A stretch of DNA of 64,000 bases, from positions 17,072,735 to 17,136,734 of the forward strand of contig CM050449.1 of assembly GCA_027563935.2 (NCBI GenBank). The letters run 5' to 3'. A program made the position numbers and the translations under genes. Origin of the DNA: Costus lasius. Lineage: Eukaryota; Streptophyta; Magnoliopsida; Zingiberales; Costaceae. Shown piece after piece: positions 46,346-57,700 of the stretch; within the stretch, counting starts at the first letter, position 1, and each line of letters starts with the position of its first letter. The notes beneath the pieces are model-generated. The model was not told the origin of the DNA and made no database searches. It saw only the letters and a list, made by a program, of their open reading frames with translations.

Positions 46346-46547
46346 TACTAAGCGGGATTTGGGGAGAAAAATTAGCTAGAAACCCTAGGAAGTCTGCGCT
46401 CCGGTGTTCCGCCGGACAACCCTAAGGCAACGGATAAACGCCGGTCCGGGGTTGATCCGACCGAGGCCTGACACTAGAGGCACCGCGGGTACAATCCAAG
46501 CAATTTTGCAGTACATGAACCAATATACAAAACATATTTATCTAAAA
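46332..46547 (+). repeat. 216-bp tandem duplication, unit 1
   Basis: Begins ATGAATAGTTTGCTTACTAA at the LTR end of copy B and runs through TCCGGTGTTCCGCCGGACAA and CACTAGAGGCACCGCGGGTA to TATTTATCTAAAA. The following unit repeats it at more than 90% identity by eye. Confidence 0.88.
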
Positions 46548-46765
46548 ATGAATAGTTTGCTTACTAAGCGGGATTTGGGGAGAAAAATTAGCTAGAAACC
46601 CTAGGAAGTCTGCGCTCCGGTGTTCCGCCGGACAACCCTAAGACAACAGATAATCGCCGGTCCGGGGTTGATCCGACCGGGGCCTGACACTAGAGGCACC
46701 GCGGGTACAATCCAAGCAATTTTTCAATACATGAACCAATATACAAAACAGGTTTATCGAAAAAT
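46548..46765 (+). repeat. 216-bp tandem duplication, unit 2
   Basis: Second copy of the unit starting at 46332, with a few substitutions (GGCAACGGATAAACG becomes GACAACAGATAATCG) and a similar end, TTTATCGAAAAA. It lies just downstream of the MUB gene's 3' end on the opposite strand. Confidence 0.88.
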
Positions 46766-47022
46766 GTTTGCAATAAGAACGATGCACTACTAGCAAATCT
46801 ACTACGTATACATGGTTCTGTTTGCTATAATGCATCTCTCTTCCCATGTCAGGATCACCCTTGCTTCAGGACAAATAGCACAAGCATTCACCAACTTTAA
46901 ATGAATTAGGAAGCAGCATACACAAGCTTGCCTTAAGAGCACGTCTGCCTTCAAGTGGTTTCTGCTTGCCGCAGTTAAGCCCCCAACGGCAGATGATAAT
47001 ATTGCCTACTACAGGCAGTGCT

Positions 47023-50000
47023 TTATAGTATAGAGCATGAACAGGACATTGTCTTCTTCGGCAACTCATCAATCTTCCTTTCTGGGGTAATTATAAGCCA
47101 AATAAGCAGCAAGGAGTTTAAAATTGAACAAAATTTGCATAATACAAGATTCAGAAAAGACATGAAGCAGACAAACAATTAGGGTATAACAAGGCACATA
47201 ATTGTTATGTGCTTCGTCGAGTAAAAGATGTCAAGGGAGAACTACTATGGCAACCTGCATAAAGGCTAAATTGCTGGTATATTACAGTAAAATAGCACAT
47301 TCTATCCTCGTCCACATTAAATGCGCTAATGGTGTTTTGAACAGAATCAATACATATTATGACGCCATAGCGTATTCTGTGATCAGCAACGAAAACCAGG
47401 GTGGTCTCCATGCTCCTATTATTACAGGTTCTGGAGAGGATCAATGCTCTGCAGCCTGTATCCTAATCTCCCAGCCCTTCATAAAGAGTCCTCTATTACA
47501 TGCAAAAGGAGTCCTCAAAGTCTAATTTTGCTTTAGTAAACTAATCAAAATGATCTGCCATTGACCCTCTACTTTGGCTCTAACCGTATTTTAAATATAC
47601 TGGTTCATCACTATATCAGTAAACGGAATAGGTATATATATATATACCAAAGTTTGAAGTTCCAGTCCTATTGGATGCACCAGTTGCACATACCGGTGAC
47701 CAAAACCCGGTGAAACCGGACAGAGCAGCAGAAGAAAAAAAAAAAAAAAAGAAGAAGAGGAAAAAGGAGGACCCGCCGCTCGCCTATCGCGTTAGCCATT
47801 CGCCCACTCGCCTGTCACATCCGCCACTTGCCGGCGCGCCCCAGCCTCTCCTTCTCCTTCTCCTCCTTCTCCTTTCTTCTCCCGCCCAATCCGCTATAAC
47901 CTTCAACGGACTAGTCCAAATCGAAAAAACTGATTTTAAAAACCTTGATATATATATTATATACTATATATAGGTAATCAATCCAAACAATATTATATGT
48001 TGGTACATACTAGACCATACCAGTCTAGGACCAGTGTTTTAAACCTTGGGCTCTAGTAAACTAATCAAATTATGGTAGCCCAGGGACTATTAACGTCACC
48101 TTCAATTATATTCCCCCAAACAAACAATTTTTGGATTACTTTAAGCTGTTAGTTTACCACCCAAGGGCCTAAGATTACCAATACATAAAATTATCTAACT
48201 TTCCTGTTCGACGACAAAGCACTCAAAATCTAAAGTTTGTTGAGGCATATTCTTTTCGTCACCAGCCTGAACTATATTCAACTAAAAAGGCATCTGTATT
48301 ACATGCATAACTGATTTACAGGGGAGAATGATCATCTGGTAATAGACCGTTCTTTTCTCATTTCATTCCGCACTGACTCTTCTTCTACAGTTGCCTACTT
48401 TCTCTTAGTTTCTTTTTAACCATCGAACACATTTTGATTCTGTCAGTCTGTGATTACTAACGTATCTCATTGGCATGGCACTGTCATGGTTAGCTGAGAG
48501 ATATATCATCGTACAAGGAACCTCAGTTCATTTATTAATTAAACTAAGAATAAATTTGTACAAACCATGAGGTATATTGCAAATGCAATTCGAGTGTTTA
48601 TAAAGAATTAAATATACATCCTAGTAAAGGATCTAGTATGATAGTATCTAATTGGTGAATTAAAAAGGCAATCAACTGGCACAACAAAGAAAATGGGGCT
48701 GAAAGCTTGGAGCTTGCTCTATGAAGACACAACTATGATTAATCTGGGTGAAACTTAATTCTAGAACCAAACTACAAAATGTGCAAATGGTACTCAATGC
48801 AAAATTAGACAGCTATTTGAAGTTCAGATGCCAAGAAAATATATGAACTTTGGAGTGTGCAGCAATAATTAAAAGGAAAACCAACTTGCCTGATTTAGTT
48901 TTAGTTAATGATGGCTGTATAACAACATGCATGGTAATGACCCCACCAGAAGGCTCACCAAAAGGTGATCTGCACTGACCAATTGTTTTGTTGTTCTCTA
49001 GTACTTTTCCCGCATTTATAAGTTTGACGTCATTGGCCACCTTTGGAATAATCTTTTTATCTACGGCACAAGAATTAAGATGGCATATGAATGAGTTGCC
49101 AAGGAAATAATCCAAGCAAGGCTTTTAAACAAAAGGAAAACATATTCACAGGCAAAGACTGACATATATCACGAACAGAGTATGAACCAAGTATAAGCCA
49201 TAGTAACAGTATGATTGAATCTAAAACTAAAAAAGCCTAAATAACATTGATCTATTCAATAGATAAATGTAACATGAGCTGCAATAACATATTGAACAAT
49301 GTACAAAGTGCCGCGGGCCCAATACAAGATTCCCAATACCAGAGTTTCAGATAAGAGTAATCGACGACATTTGTCACAGACATAGAATGGTTAACACCTA
49401 AGGACACCTGTGGCAGATAGCTTTTGGGTTTTCATTTTGAGTGAAAATGAATGCTGGATCAAAAACTAATTAATAGCCAATTTCCAACCAAAATGTAGAA
49501 AAAAAAGAGAGAAGTTTATTGTATATGACTTGACAAAAAAACTTGAAAATAAAAAGAACTCACGCAAACTTGAAAAAACCTAGAACTTTAAACTCAAATA
49601 ACATAGGCAACCTTGAAAAAACATAGAACTTTAGAACATGTGTGGCATGCTCATAGTTATGCTAACTATTTTACTTATATGTCCCTTCTCTCCCTTGTGA
49701 CAACTATTTTGTATAGACGTATCAAACAAGTTTTCATAGAACTGACAGTTGGAAACTAAAAAGTACTCTCAAAATTTTAGTTTTCTGAATACTAAAAATT
49801 ATAAAAATAAAATACCTATCAAACACTCCTTAAAATTCATTTTTATGGTATTCATTTTTTGTTCCCAACTTCTTACGATCCAACAAGGGATTGACTTTTC
49901 TTCAAACAAAATTATATCCTACACAACTTGATTATCTTTTTTCCTTTCACCAAAAAGGATATATTTGTTATGACTTCGCTCAATGAGCAAACTATCTATT

Positions 50001-52429
50001 AACTTAGTGAGCCCGAATGGTTAAGTTAACAGTAGCAAGCTTACTAAGTTTTATACACTATATGATATATTCGTCCACTTCCAATGTGGGACTAGGGCTG
50101 CGTTTGGCATGCAGCTTTCCCGTCCGCTTTTACTGTGCAGCGTTTTCCGCCATACTACAGTAAAAGCTACAGTACTACTATAGTACCCAAATTCGATTGC
50201 CGATCACAGCATGAGAATTCCAGCTTTCCCATTACTGTAGCAGATTTCCGCCAAAATTTGCTATAGTAAAAGCTAGGAAAGCTCTGCCAAACGCAGCCTA
50301 AGCTAGGGTATTATAATCTCCCCCACTTAAAGATTGACGAGGAAGTCCAAAGCTTAGCACATGCCCAAGAATCATCCCTTAGTCAGCTGAGGTCAGCCTA
50401 ATGGGGGACTTCACCATCCTTAGTAGTCTTTTCCTATTGGCCTCTCACTATACTTAAGACTAGGTTATACTCTGATACCATTTTGTATGACTCGCAAACA
50501 ATCGATTAACTTAGTGAGCTACAATGACAACGTGGCTCAATTTATTAAAATGCTTAAACTCAAGTTAATAGTAGCAAGTCCACTAAGCCTTATATACAAT
50601 ATGATATATTCTTCCACTTCTAATATAGAACTAAGCTAGGTATTATAATATTTGTCTTCCCTAGGGTGTCTTGGAATCTGCCTTAATAATGAACCTTCTT
50701 TAAACTCAATATTCTTTAATGCCAAATCTTGTTCATCCATGATGTCGGATGAGCACAGAAAATGATCAAGAGCCCTTCAACTGCATGCCTCTTATATCAT
50801 CAAAAGCATATTAGGTAAATGATATTTCATGCAGGAATTCGCAGGAATTCAAGCACGAGAACAATTTTCACATAATAGAATAATTGAATCTTTTTTAAAA
50901 GAATATGCTATAATCTCATACCTAGCTAGCAAAGCTTATGTGCCTTTTCATGCATTTGTCCTCAGGCAAACTAGTTAAGTAATTTTCTCCCCTAATTTTC
51001 CATGCACTATAGCTGAACAAGATAGAAATGAAGCAATCTTTCATATCAAACTTCTCTCCTAATGTATTCCCTAATGTATTCATACTTCAGCTAGATGATC
51101 TCAATGCAACACCCTAGTTTGTGCCAACTAACTTATATGCAAAAGAACAAGTTCATATCTCTAGTTCTAGATTCAATAATATCCATAGCCATCTCAGAAG
51201 CTTTCACATCATGGACAGAATTTAACAATAAGAGGCTTGTTACACATGCACATACATGTAGTAAGCTGAACCTACACAATCTACAAACCTGAAAACTCAT
51301 GTATGTTCATGCAAGCATGTCACATAATACTGAGTTACTGACACTCATTTTGGAACAATAACTGTGTCAAAAGTGGATGGATAATTGCACGACTAATTTG
51401 CTAAAATTTAAGCACCTCGCCAGTATAGGATGCATTAGAAGTCAACCTATGCATCTTCGAGAAGGGCTTGCAATTTTGTGTATATGAACAAGGCAATTTA
51501 TCATAGTATATTAAAGACACAACTTAATCAGGCATAAAGACCACAGGCTCTTGCATAAAATAAAGCAAAAATATATTTGAGAATCATTAAGGAAATGAAC
51601 ACACCAACAATCAACCAAACAATCACAACAAGGTACTAAAGGAAATATTATTCATAAAGAATCCAATGGAACCAATTTTAAACTACAAAATTATAGAATC
51701 GTACAAAAAATAATATATAGAAACAAATTAATCTATGGTACTGATCTGGATTCAACACTACGTTGTGGGCCCTAAAAATTTGGGTTGTCTACATAAATAT
51801 ACTTGGCAAGAAGATTGTATAATTTTGATATGATAGTACACTAGGACAGTTCTGAGACAATACCTAAAGATTAGGTGTTTGTGAGGGACCAAGCCTACCT
51901 GCTAGTATTAATGGTCATTTTATCTGGTTGATAAAATTTACCTCCACAATATATTGGCCACAGTACCTAAGTTCATCTGAAACATCTACATGGTAATAGT
52001 ATATGGATTTTAGTTTTTTTCTCTCTCTAATGCAGTAATATATTAGGTGCGGACAACAACGGAAACCTATCTTTTTATATTTTGTCTAGCATTCATGCAT
52101 CAAAACCACCCTCGTCATAAGCCCCCAAGAGAAGAAAAAAAAGGGAAATGAGAGTGGGAAGCAACAAACACGAGATTCACTACGCAAAACAAAGGAAGAT
52201 TTTGATTCCTGATTCTCATGGAATTTGCACACAAAAAAAAAAAAAGAATTTTTAGCTTGCTGTCTGAGAAAGAAATTAAGAGAAAACCGGAACAGTTACC
52301 TCGAGGCCACTCGGAGATTATCCTTTCCTTGAGCATGGCGACGGTGGAAGAAGAGGAATAGCAGATCGGACCGATATCCGATCCATCATACAGCCGGAAC
52401 TTCAGCTCGATCAGGTCCTCTTCTGGCAT
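47023..52429 (-). CDS. Membrane-anchored ubiquitin-fold protein (MUB)
   Basis: Three coding exons on minus: 52429-52300, 49060-48890 and 47081-47023, giving 119 residues. The start MPEEDLIELKFRLYDGSD, the central NDVKLINAGKVLENNKT and VITMHVVIQPS are hallmarks of plant MUBs. The protein ends CSIL, a CaaX box for prenylation, preceded by another Cys that may be acylated. MUBs are ubiquitin-like, held at the plasma membrane, and bind certain E2 enzymes. The ATG at 52429 is used because the upstream codons begin with TTG. Intron 1 (3.2 kb) contains a TRIM with a MITE. Intron 2 (48889-47082) starts GCAAGT after CAG, so it appears to be a GC-AG intron. A leader intron (52559-52454, GTACGC to CTAG) is likely. 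The exon chain keeps frame throughout. Confidence 0.93.
47647..48049. mobile_element. Foldback repeat in MUB intron 2
   Basis: The left end CCAAAGTTTGAAGTTCCAGT pairs with the right end, whose reverse complement is CCAAGGTTTAAAACACTGGT, so the ends are imperfect inverted repeats. The interior holds a purine run (A16 and GAAGAAGAGG at 47736-47770) and a GC-rich block with CTCCTTCTC repeats. No target duplication was recognised and the superfamily is open. Confidence 0.45.
49966..50647 (-). mobile_element. Complete TRIM retroelement, copy C, in MUB intron 1
   Basis: Flanked by a 5-bp target duplication, ATATT (49961-49965 and 50648-50652). On minus, the first LTR (50647-50484) is followed by AAAA and TGGTATCAGAG, a tRNA-Met primer site. 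A 168-bp non-coding interior (50483-50316) follows, with the purine tract AAGTGGGGGAGAT at its end. The second LTR (50315-49966) is enlarged by a MITE; without it the LTR is about 145 bp. It shares the LTR and interior with copy A at 11.9-12.3 kb. It has the same orientation as MUB. Confidence 0.82.
50095..50297. mobile_element. Tourist/PIF-like MITE of about 203 bp inside the TRIM LTR
   Basis: The ends GGGCTGCGTTTGGCA (50095) and TGCCAAACGCAGC (ending 50297) are inverted and flanked by CTA on both sides (50092-50094 and 50298-50300). The other TRIM LTR reads straight through the site (AACTAAGCTAGG), giving the empty-site sequence in the same element. A 3-bp CTA/TTA-type duplication and GGG-TTTGG-like ends fit PIF/Harbinger. 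An alternative is a 2-bp TA duplication with one more base at the right end. Confidence 0.8.
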
Positions 52430-52560
52430 TTGCTCTCTGCGATCAATCGCCAACTAGACCCCCAAAAAAAATCAAACCGGAATTATTAATTTATCCACAA
52501 CAGAGAAGCAAGAAGCATTACCGACAAGAGACAGAGAGCGAAGAATAAGAAGTGCGTACC

Positions 52561-53883
52561 TTGGGGCGGGATCGAACGGGGACCGTGATTTCGATAAGAA
52601 AACAAGGGGGGAAGATTTGCGAAATCTAAAACTGAATCAAAGGCGGTATTTGTGAGCAGATCCCGCAATGGGCAGCTAGGGTCGGCCGGTTAGGGTTCAA
52701 CAGCCTCATCGTAGGATTGATCTGAAGAAGACGACAACGATAAACAGAAGAAAAATAAGAGGAGACGAACCGAAGTCCCCACAAATTGACCATAATTTGA
52801 TTTCCTTTTTCTAATTTTGCCCAAAAATTCATCTTTCTGTTTGTTTTCTTAACCAAGCACACGCTGTCGGTTTCCGCAACAGCTACAACCGACAGCTCAT
52901 ATTTCAAAAAGAGTAAAGATTAAATTTGAAGTCTAAATTACTTTTTTTTTTTGTTTACGTTGAAAAGAGTAAAGAAATTGTACTTGTCATCTCTATATTC
53001 TGTTAGATAAAATTGATTGTGAAAAGGATAAAAAATATAATAAATTTAAATAATTTTATTTAGATTCATTATATTTTTTATTTTTTTTATCGTAAATTCC
53101 ATCCAATAAAATATAGTTTTAAAATTTGCAAACAAATATAAAAGGAACACAAAAAAATGCACGCGAATAAAATTCTCCTCTTTATTCTCCTATACAATTA
53201 ATATGTAATTGGTTGTAATTATATTAAAATAAAATAAGATTCATGGATCCTTTTATAGTGTTTTAGATTTTTTTTTCACATTAATTATTTCAAATTTAAG
53301 AAAATTGTCTTCAAAAGGGTGGAATATTGCTTCATGGATCGTCATCCCAACCTACATCTCACTTTATATTTTTTTTTTTCTTCATAATTCAGACCGAACG
53401 TGTTTCACAATCTAAAGACTTGAGCTTCTTTGACCAGCTCGGTCAACACGTTGAGAGTAGTCAAACAAGAGAAGCTTAAGAAGCTACAACCGTAGAATCT
53501 ACACACAAACTTCAAAGAAGCTCAATTTCTTGTGTAGTCAAATTAAAGTAGGTTTTACGAAGCTTGCGCTCCTCTGTTCTTTCCTCGTTCCTCCCTCGGC
53601 CTTGACTTCCTCAAACACAAGTTTCCCAAAAGGGTGGAAGCCAATCAAATGGCTACTTCGGGTCAACGTTTGTGACTGGACACGCCACCATGGCGGCTAT
53701 AACTAGAGCTCTGCCTCCATTCCTCTCAAGCACACACCTCTCGTCACCTCCTCCGTTCCCCCTCTCCACATGCAGAATAATATTTTCAGCATGGATTCCT
53801 TCACTCGTTAATTAATATAGATAAAAAAAACCAGAGGACCCTTTTGTTCTCTGTTTACTAGTGTGTCTGTTGGTCAAAGGGAC
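52561..53883. other. Shared upstream region of MUB (minus) and NAC (plus)
   Basis: A divergent intergenic region of about 1.3 kb. The MUB 5' leader exon lies at its left edge (splice donor at 52560/52559). The rest is AT-rich with no exon or transposon end recognised. The stretch before the NAC ATG has a long leader-like pyrimidine/AC-rich part (53.57-53.88 kb). Confidence 0.45.
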
Positions 53884-54727
53884 ATGGAAAGGCCAAGTGT
53901 TGCAGGGCACGAGATGTGGAGCCGGAAGCTGCCGCCAGGGTTCAGGTTCCACCCCACAGACGAGGAGCTAGTCCTGCAGTACCTCAAGAGGAAGGTTTAC
54001 TCCTGCCCCTTGCCTGCCCCCATCATCCCCGACATCGATATCAGCAAGTTTGATCCTTGGGATCTGCCATCTTGTGGTAATGGTACTTGCATGTTTGATG
54101 AATCAACTAATCAAAAAGAAAAAGGAAATGTCAACAGCTATGATTTAGTGCAGGCGGGTGTGGAGAAGCCAGGTACTTGTTCAGCCTCAAACAGGCAAGA
54201 AATCTCAGCCGCAGTCGATCCAACTGGCCGGCGAGAAGCGGCGTCTGGAGAGCCACAGGGAAGGAGAAGAGTGTGATGGATCCCAGGGGCGAGCAAGTGG
54301 TGGGGACGAAGAAGGTTCTGGTCTTCCATCAAGTAAAGAAGCAGCCTACGAAGACAGATTGGATCATGCATGAGTACTGCCTCGCCTCCAGCAATCTTCC
54401 ACGGAGAGGCGACGCCAATCATGTGAGCAACTTTTTCTCCTCTTCCTAGCTCTGAGAAGAAATAAACCGAATTAGAACTTGAAGTAGCTGAACTGAAAAT
54501 TGAATCTGTTGGTGCAGAATTGCGTGGTTCCAGATTATTGGGTGCTCTGTCGCATTGTGAAGAAGAAAAGAGCTGCCAAAGTGGACGCGAAGGGGGAGGA
54601 AGATGATCGAATGAAAGAGCTGAGGGATATAAATTTTGTAGAGTCGAGCTGTGTCACTGAGCTGCCTGACGCCTGCGGCGAAGGGGAGGAAGAAGCAAGT
54701 TCAAGACGCATGAGTTCAACTGCCTGA
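53884..54727 (+). CDS. Short NAC-domain transcription factor, diverged
   Basis: Three exons: 53884-54076, 54154-54422 and 54518-54727, giving 223 residues. NAC subdomain A ([20 protein letters not shown], from residue 16) and the B/C start ([16 protein letters not shown]) are intact and resemble the NAC083/VNI2 group. In exon 2 the usual YPNG-x-R-x-NRATGSGYWKATG block reads [20 protein letters not shown], so several residues of the DNA-contact region, including the WKATG lysine, are changed. Later parts ([32 protein letters not shown]) fit the family. The C-terminal tail is only about 50 residues and its stop lies within a tandem duplication. Either a diverging functional gene or an early pseudogene; exon phases and splice sites are intact. 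Confidence 0.85.
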
Positions 54728-54778
54728 CGCCTGTGGCGAAGGGGAGGAAGAAGCAAGTTACAAGACGCATGAGTTCAG
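54662..54778 (+). repeat. 58-bp tandem duplication at the NAC stop codon
   Basis: CTGCCTGACGCC begins at 54662 and again at 54720, and each copy runs through GGGGAGGAAGAAGCAAGTT to CGCATGAGTTCA. The first copy lacks one A present in the second (GTTCAAG versus GTTACAAG). Through that one-base difference the reading frame meets TGA at the start of the second copy. Confidence 0.9.
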
Positions 54779-57700
54779 CTGCATAACAAGAAAGTTGCTC
54801 TCAAACTTGTTCACTTTTTTCCTTTCTTGCTCTTTTGTTGGAAAGCCAGATGCAAAATGAACTCTGAGCTCAACTTAATCAAGCACTTTAATCATATGCA
54901 AAGTGTTCTTCGTCACTAGTTTAGAGTCAAAAAGATCTTTATGGAGCAATTAACTGATGGTTGATTGTGGACAAGTTATGCTGGGACGAGGCCATTCTCA
55001 TTTGCAAAAGTAAAGCAGGCGAGGGAGTGCAAGAATGAGAAAGAATGAACTTTAAAATTAACATATGATATATAATAGTAATACAAACATTTGAATATTA
55101 AATGATTTAGTTCTTACTAGTCTTCCTGGAGTTTACTATAGAATTATTTGTTAACCAATCTTTAAAATTATACTGATTAAAGATTTGAGTCATTACTAAA
55201 TGAAATAGCTACTGATTAACTTATCACACTATACTAATTAAATAATCATGTATAGATTTTACTAATTTGTATAATACTTCAATTGATATTACTAGAGGGC
55301 TACAATATTAACTTATCACAATATTATGCAACTTAGAAATTTTAACAGGTGATTTAGTCAACTCAATATTGACTTAAAAAGTTGCTACAAAAGGCATATG
55401 ATCACCCATCTTTGGATGCTCTTACAAGTTACAACTATCTTCTTGCAATCCAATATTTTTCCAATAATTTTGGATGCTTGATTAATGGAGAACAATTCTC
55501 TTTCATTAAGGTGACAAAGACATTAGATAAGGATATTAAGGTCATTAGTTACTAACATTATTTTTGGACATTAAGGGGTTCATAACAATCATCGACATTG
55601 TGCTACTACAAGCACTATAACGACTATTCAACTCCATCTCTTTTCATTGACATAGGGGAAGATACCCATCCTATTCTATTAGGATGTTCTACAAGTGTAG
55701 TTGTATTCAATCAACTCATGATATAATGATGTTCTACAGGAGGTGTAGTTGTATCCCTAAAAGTCCTTATCAGTTCTGCCCTGATGGGATCGTCGTTGAC
55801 AAATAAGGTGAAGAAATATCTGCATCACTTAGTACAGATCTAGCCAACAAATCAAATCATTATTACTGTAAGACATGTATTAGGCTTGTCAAAGAGTACT
55901 GCTCACGCTGTCCTATAGACTTATCTAATGACGTTAACCTTCCCATCTTATTCATCCGAGTCGTTGGCAGACTTTGTGAAAGCTCTTTCGGTCCCTCAAG
56001 TTAGTGAATTCTATGGAAAAGTGTTCCAGATCTCTCTCTTTTGTAGCAAAGGATTAGATCATAATGTGTACTATCTTTGGGTTCATGAACGATCCACAGC
56101 AATCAACAAATCAATCATGCATAACCTTATCTTCCAACTCTTCCTTGGGCCACACAAGCAGCACCTTTTTTTACTGCTAAAATCATGGTTTGGAATGGTC
56201 TGTGCTGATCAGGACAGCAAGGAATTTGCCTATCATAAGCAATGGTAACCCATGGTGCTAAGTTGCAGACATGAACTTGTTCCCGAGGAATAAGAAATGA
56301 CATGTCTTAATCATTCAAAGCATCTGTCATTTGGCCCTTCTCCAAGTCCACAAATAGATGGCGGTACAGAGAAGTATATGTCCTTGTGATTGTCCAGTCA
56401 ACAAAACAAGTTCATGTCCTCTATCAGCTAACAAAAGGGGGTTCTTGCTGGGAGACTTCCAGCTGAAAGGTTCACTCATGTTCAGATTGCAGATAAAGAG
56501 TAGATGAAAAATTGAATTATGTTTCTCATATATTAATGGTTAAAGGGTTAAAGAATCAAATACTTATCTTAATTGCACCAGAAGGCATCAGCATGCTTAG
56601 CACTTTGACATAAAAATAAGAAGATAAAATAGCAGAAAAGATGGGCACGCATACATCCGACATGAAGTTTCTTGTCAGTTTGGTCTTGGAATAAATCATG
56701 ATCTTTACTTTCAGGCACAAACTATCTACACATTTTCCACGTTAGATAAAATTGAAAGCTCTATTGACGTGGCCTTCTTTGATTGGTCTTTTGGTCCCTG
56801 TCACAGAAAAATCAAGTGACACCCAACAACCCACTAAACACTAATAATCACTAAATGACCTGCTATTACATATATTTAGACAGATGGCGAGTCACAAGGA
56901 CAAGTGGCACAATAAATTGATAAACAAGGAGCAGACACGCTAACATAAAAGTCAGATCTATCAAGCCAAGGTCATTTATTTGGCTATCATGTTTACCATG
57001 AAAGTTGTCATATTTCTTTGAGTATTTATGTTCACATTAAGGATGAAATGACCCTACATGTTACCCAACTTGAGTGTGGATTTGACGTGTTACCAAACTT
57101 GAGTGTTGATTTAGGTTTCTGACCAGACTTTTCTTGCTCGTCAGTTATGTAAGACTGCTGGCAAGTTTGGAAAATGGATTTGTCTTTCATAAAATTTGAC
57201 CATGACTATGAATGAGGAGAAGGACAAACACATCAAAATAAGTGGAAAAACAAGAAGAATGCTGAATTACTAGTAGTTTGTGATACTGAAAAGGTCAGTG
57301 GACTAGAATTTAATGGCAAGTTGGAGCTTATGACACCACTTAGAATTTGAACATCTTGACGTAAAGCCATGCTGCGTGGGCGGACAGGGAAGCAGGTGAA
57401 AGATCCCTGGATTTTCATCGATTGCTCTTCCGTACCTCGAGTGTGATCACTTTATGTTCTGTAAAAGAGGCACTTAATACAGGGAAATTCCATTGATTGC
57501 TGAACTAATTTATTGCCGGACCAGCAAGATAACAACATTCTTATAATGTTTACAAAAAAGCAAGTGGCTGCAATAAAAAGACAGATTCCAGTTGATCTGC
57601 AGTACAAGTCTATTGCTGCCAAGATTTGATGGTAAACATTCAATATATAGGTTATACCAAATTTGGGCCCTATTTTTTCTCGAAAATAAATAAACTCTAT

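Noticed and set aside
52430..52453. Upstream start for MUB (MAIDRREQ...)
   Set aside because: The first codon there is TTG. The first ATG in frame is at 52429 and fits the family start MPEEDL.
54077..54276. Single-exon reading of the NAC gene (137 codons from 53863)
   Set aside because: That frame runs through the intron and ends in unrelated residues, and its start codon is GTG. Splicing 54076 to 54154 restores the NAC domain.
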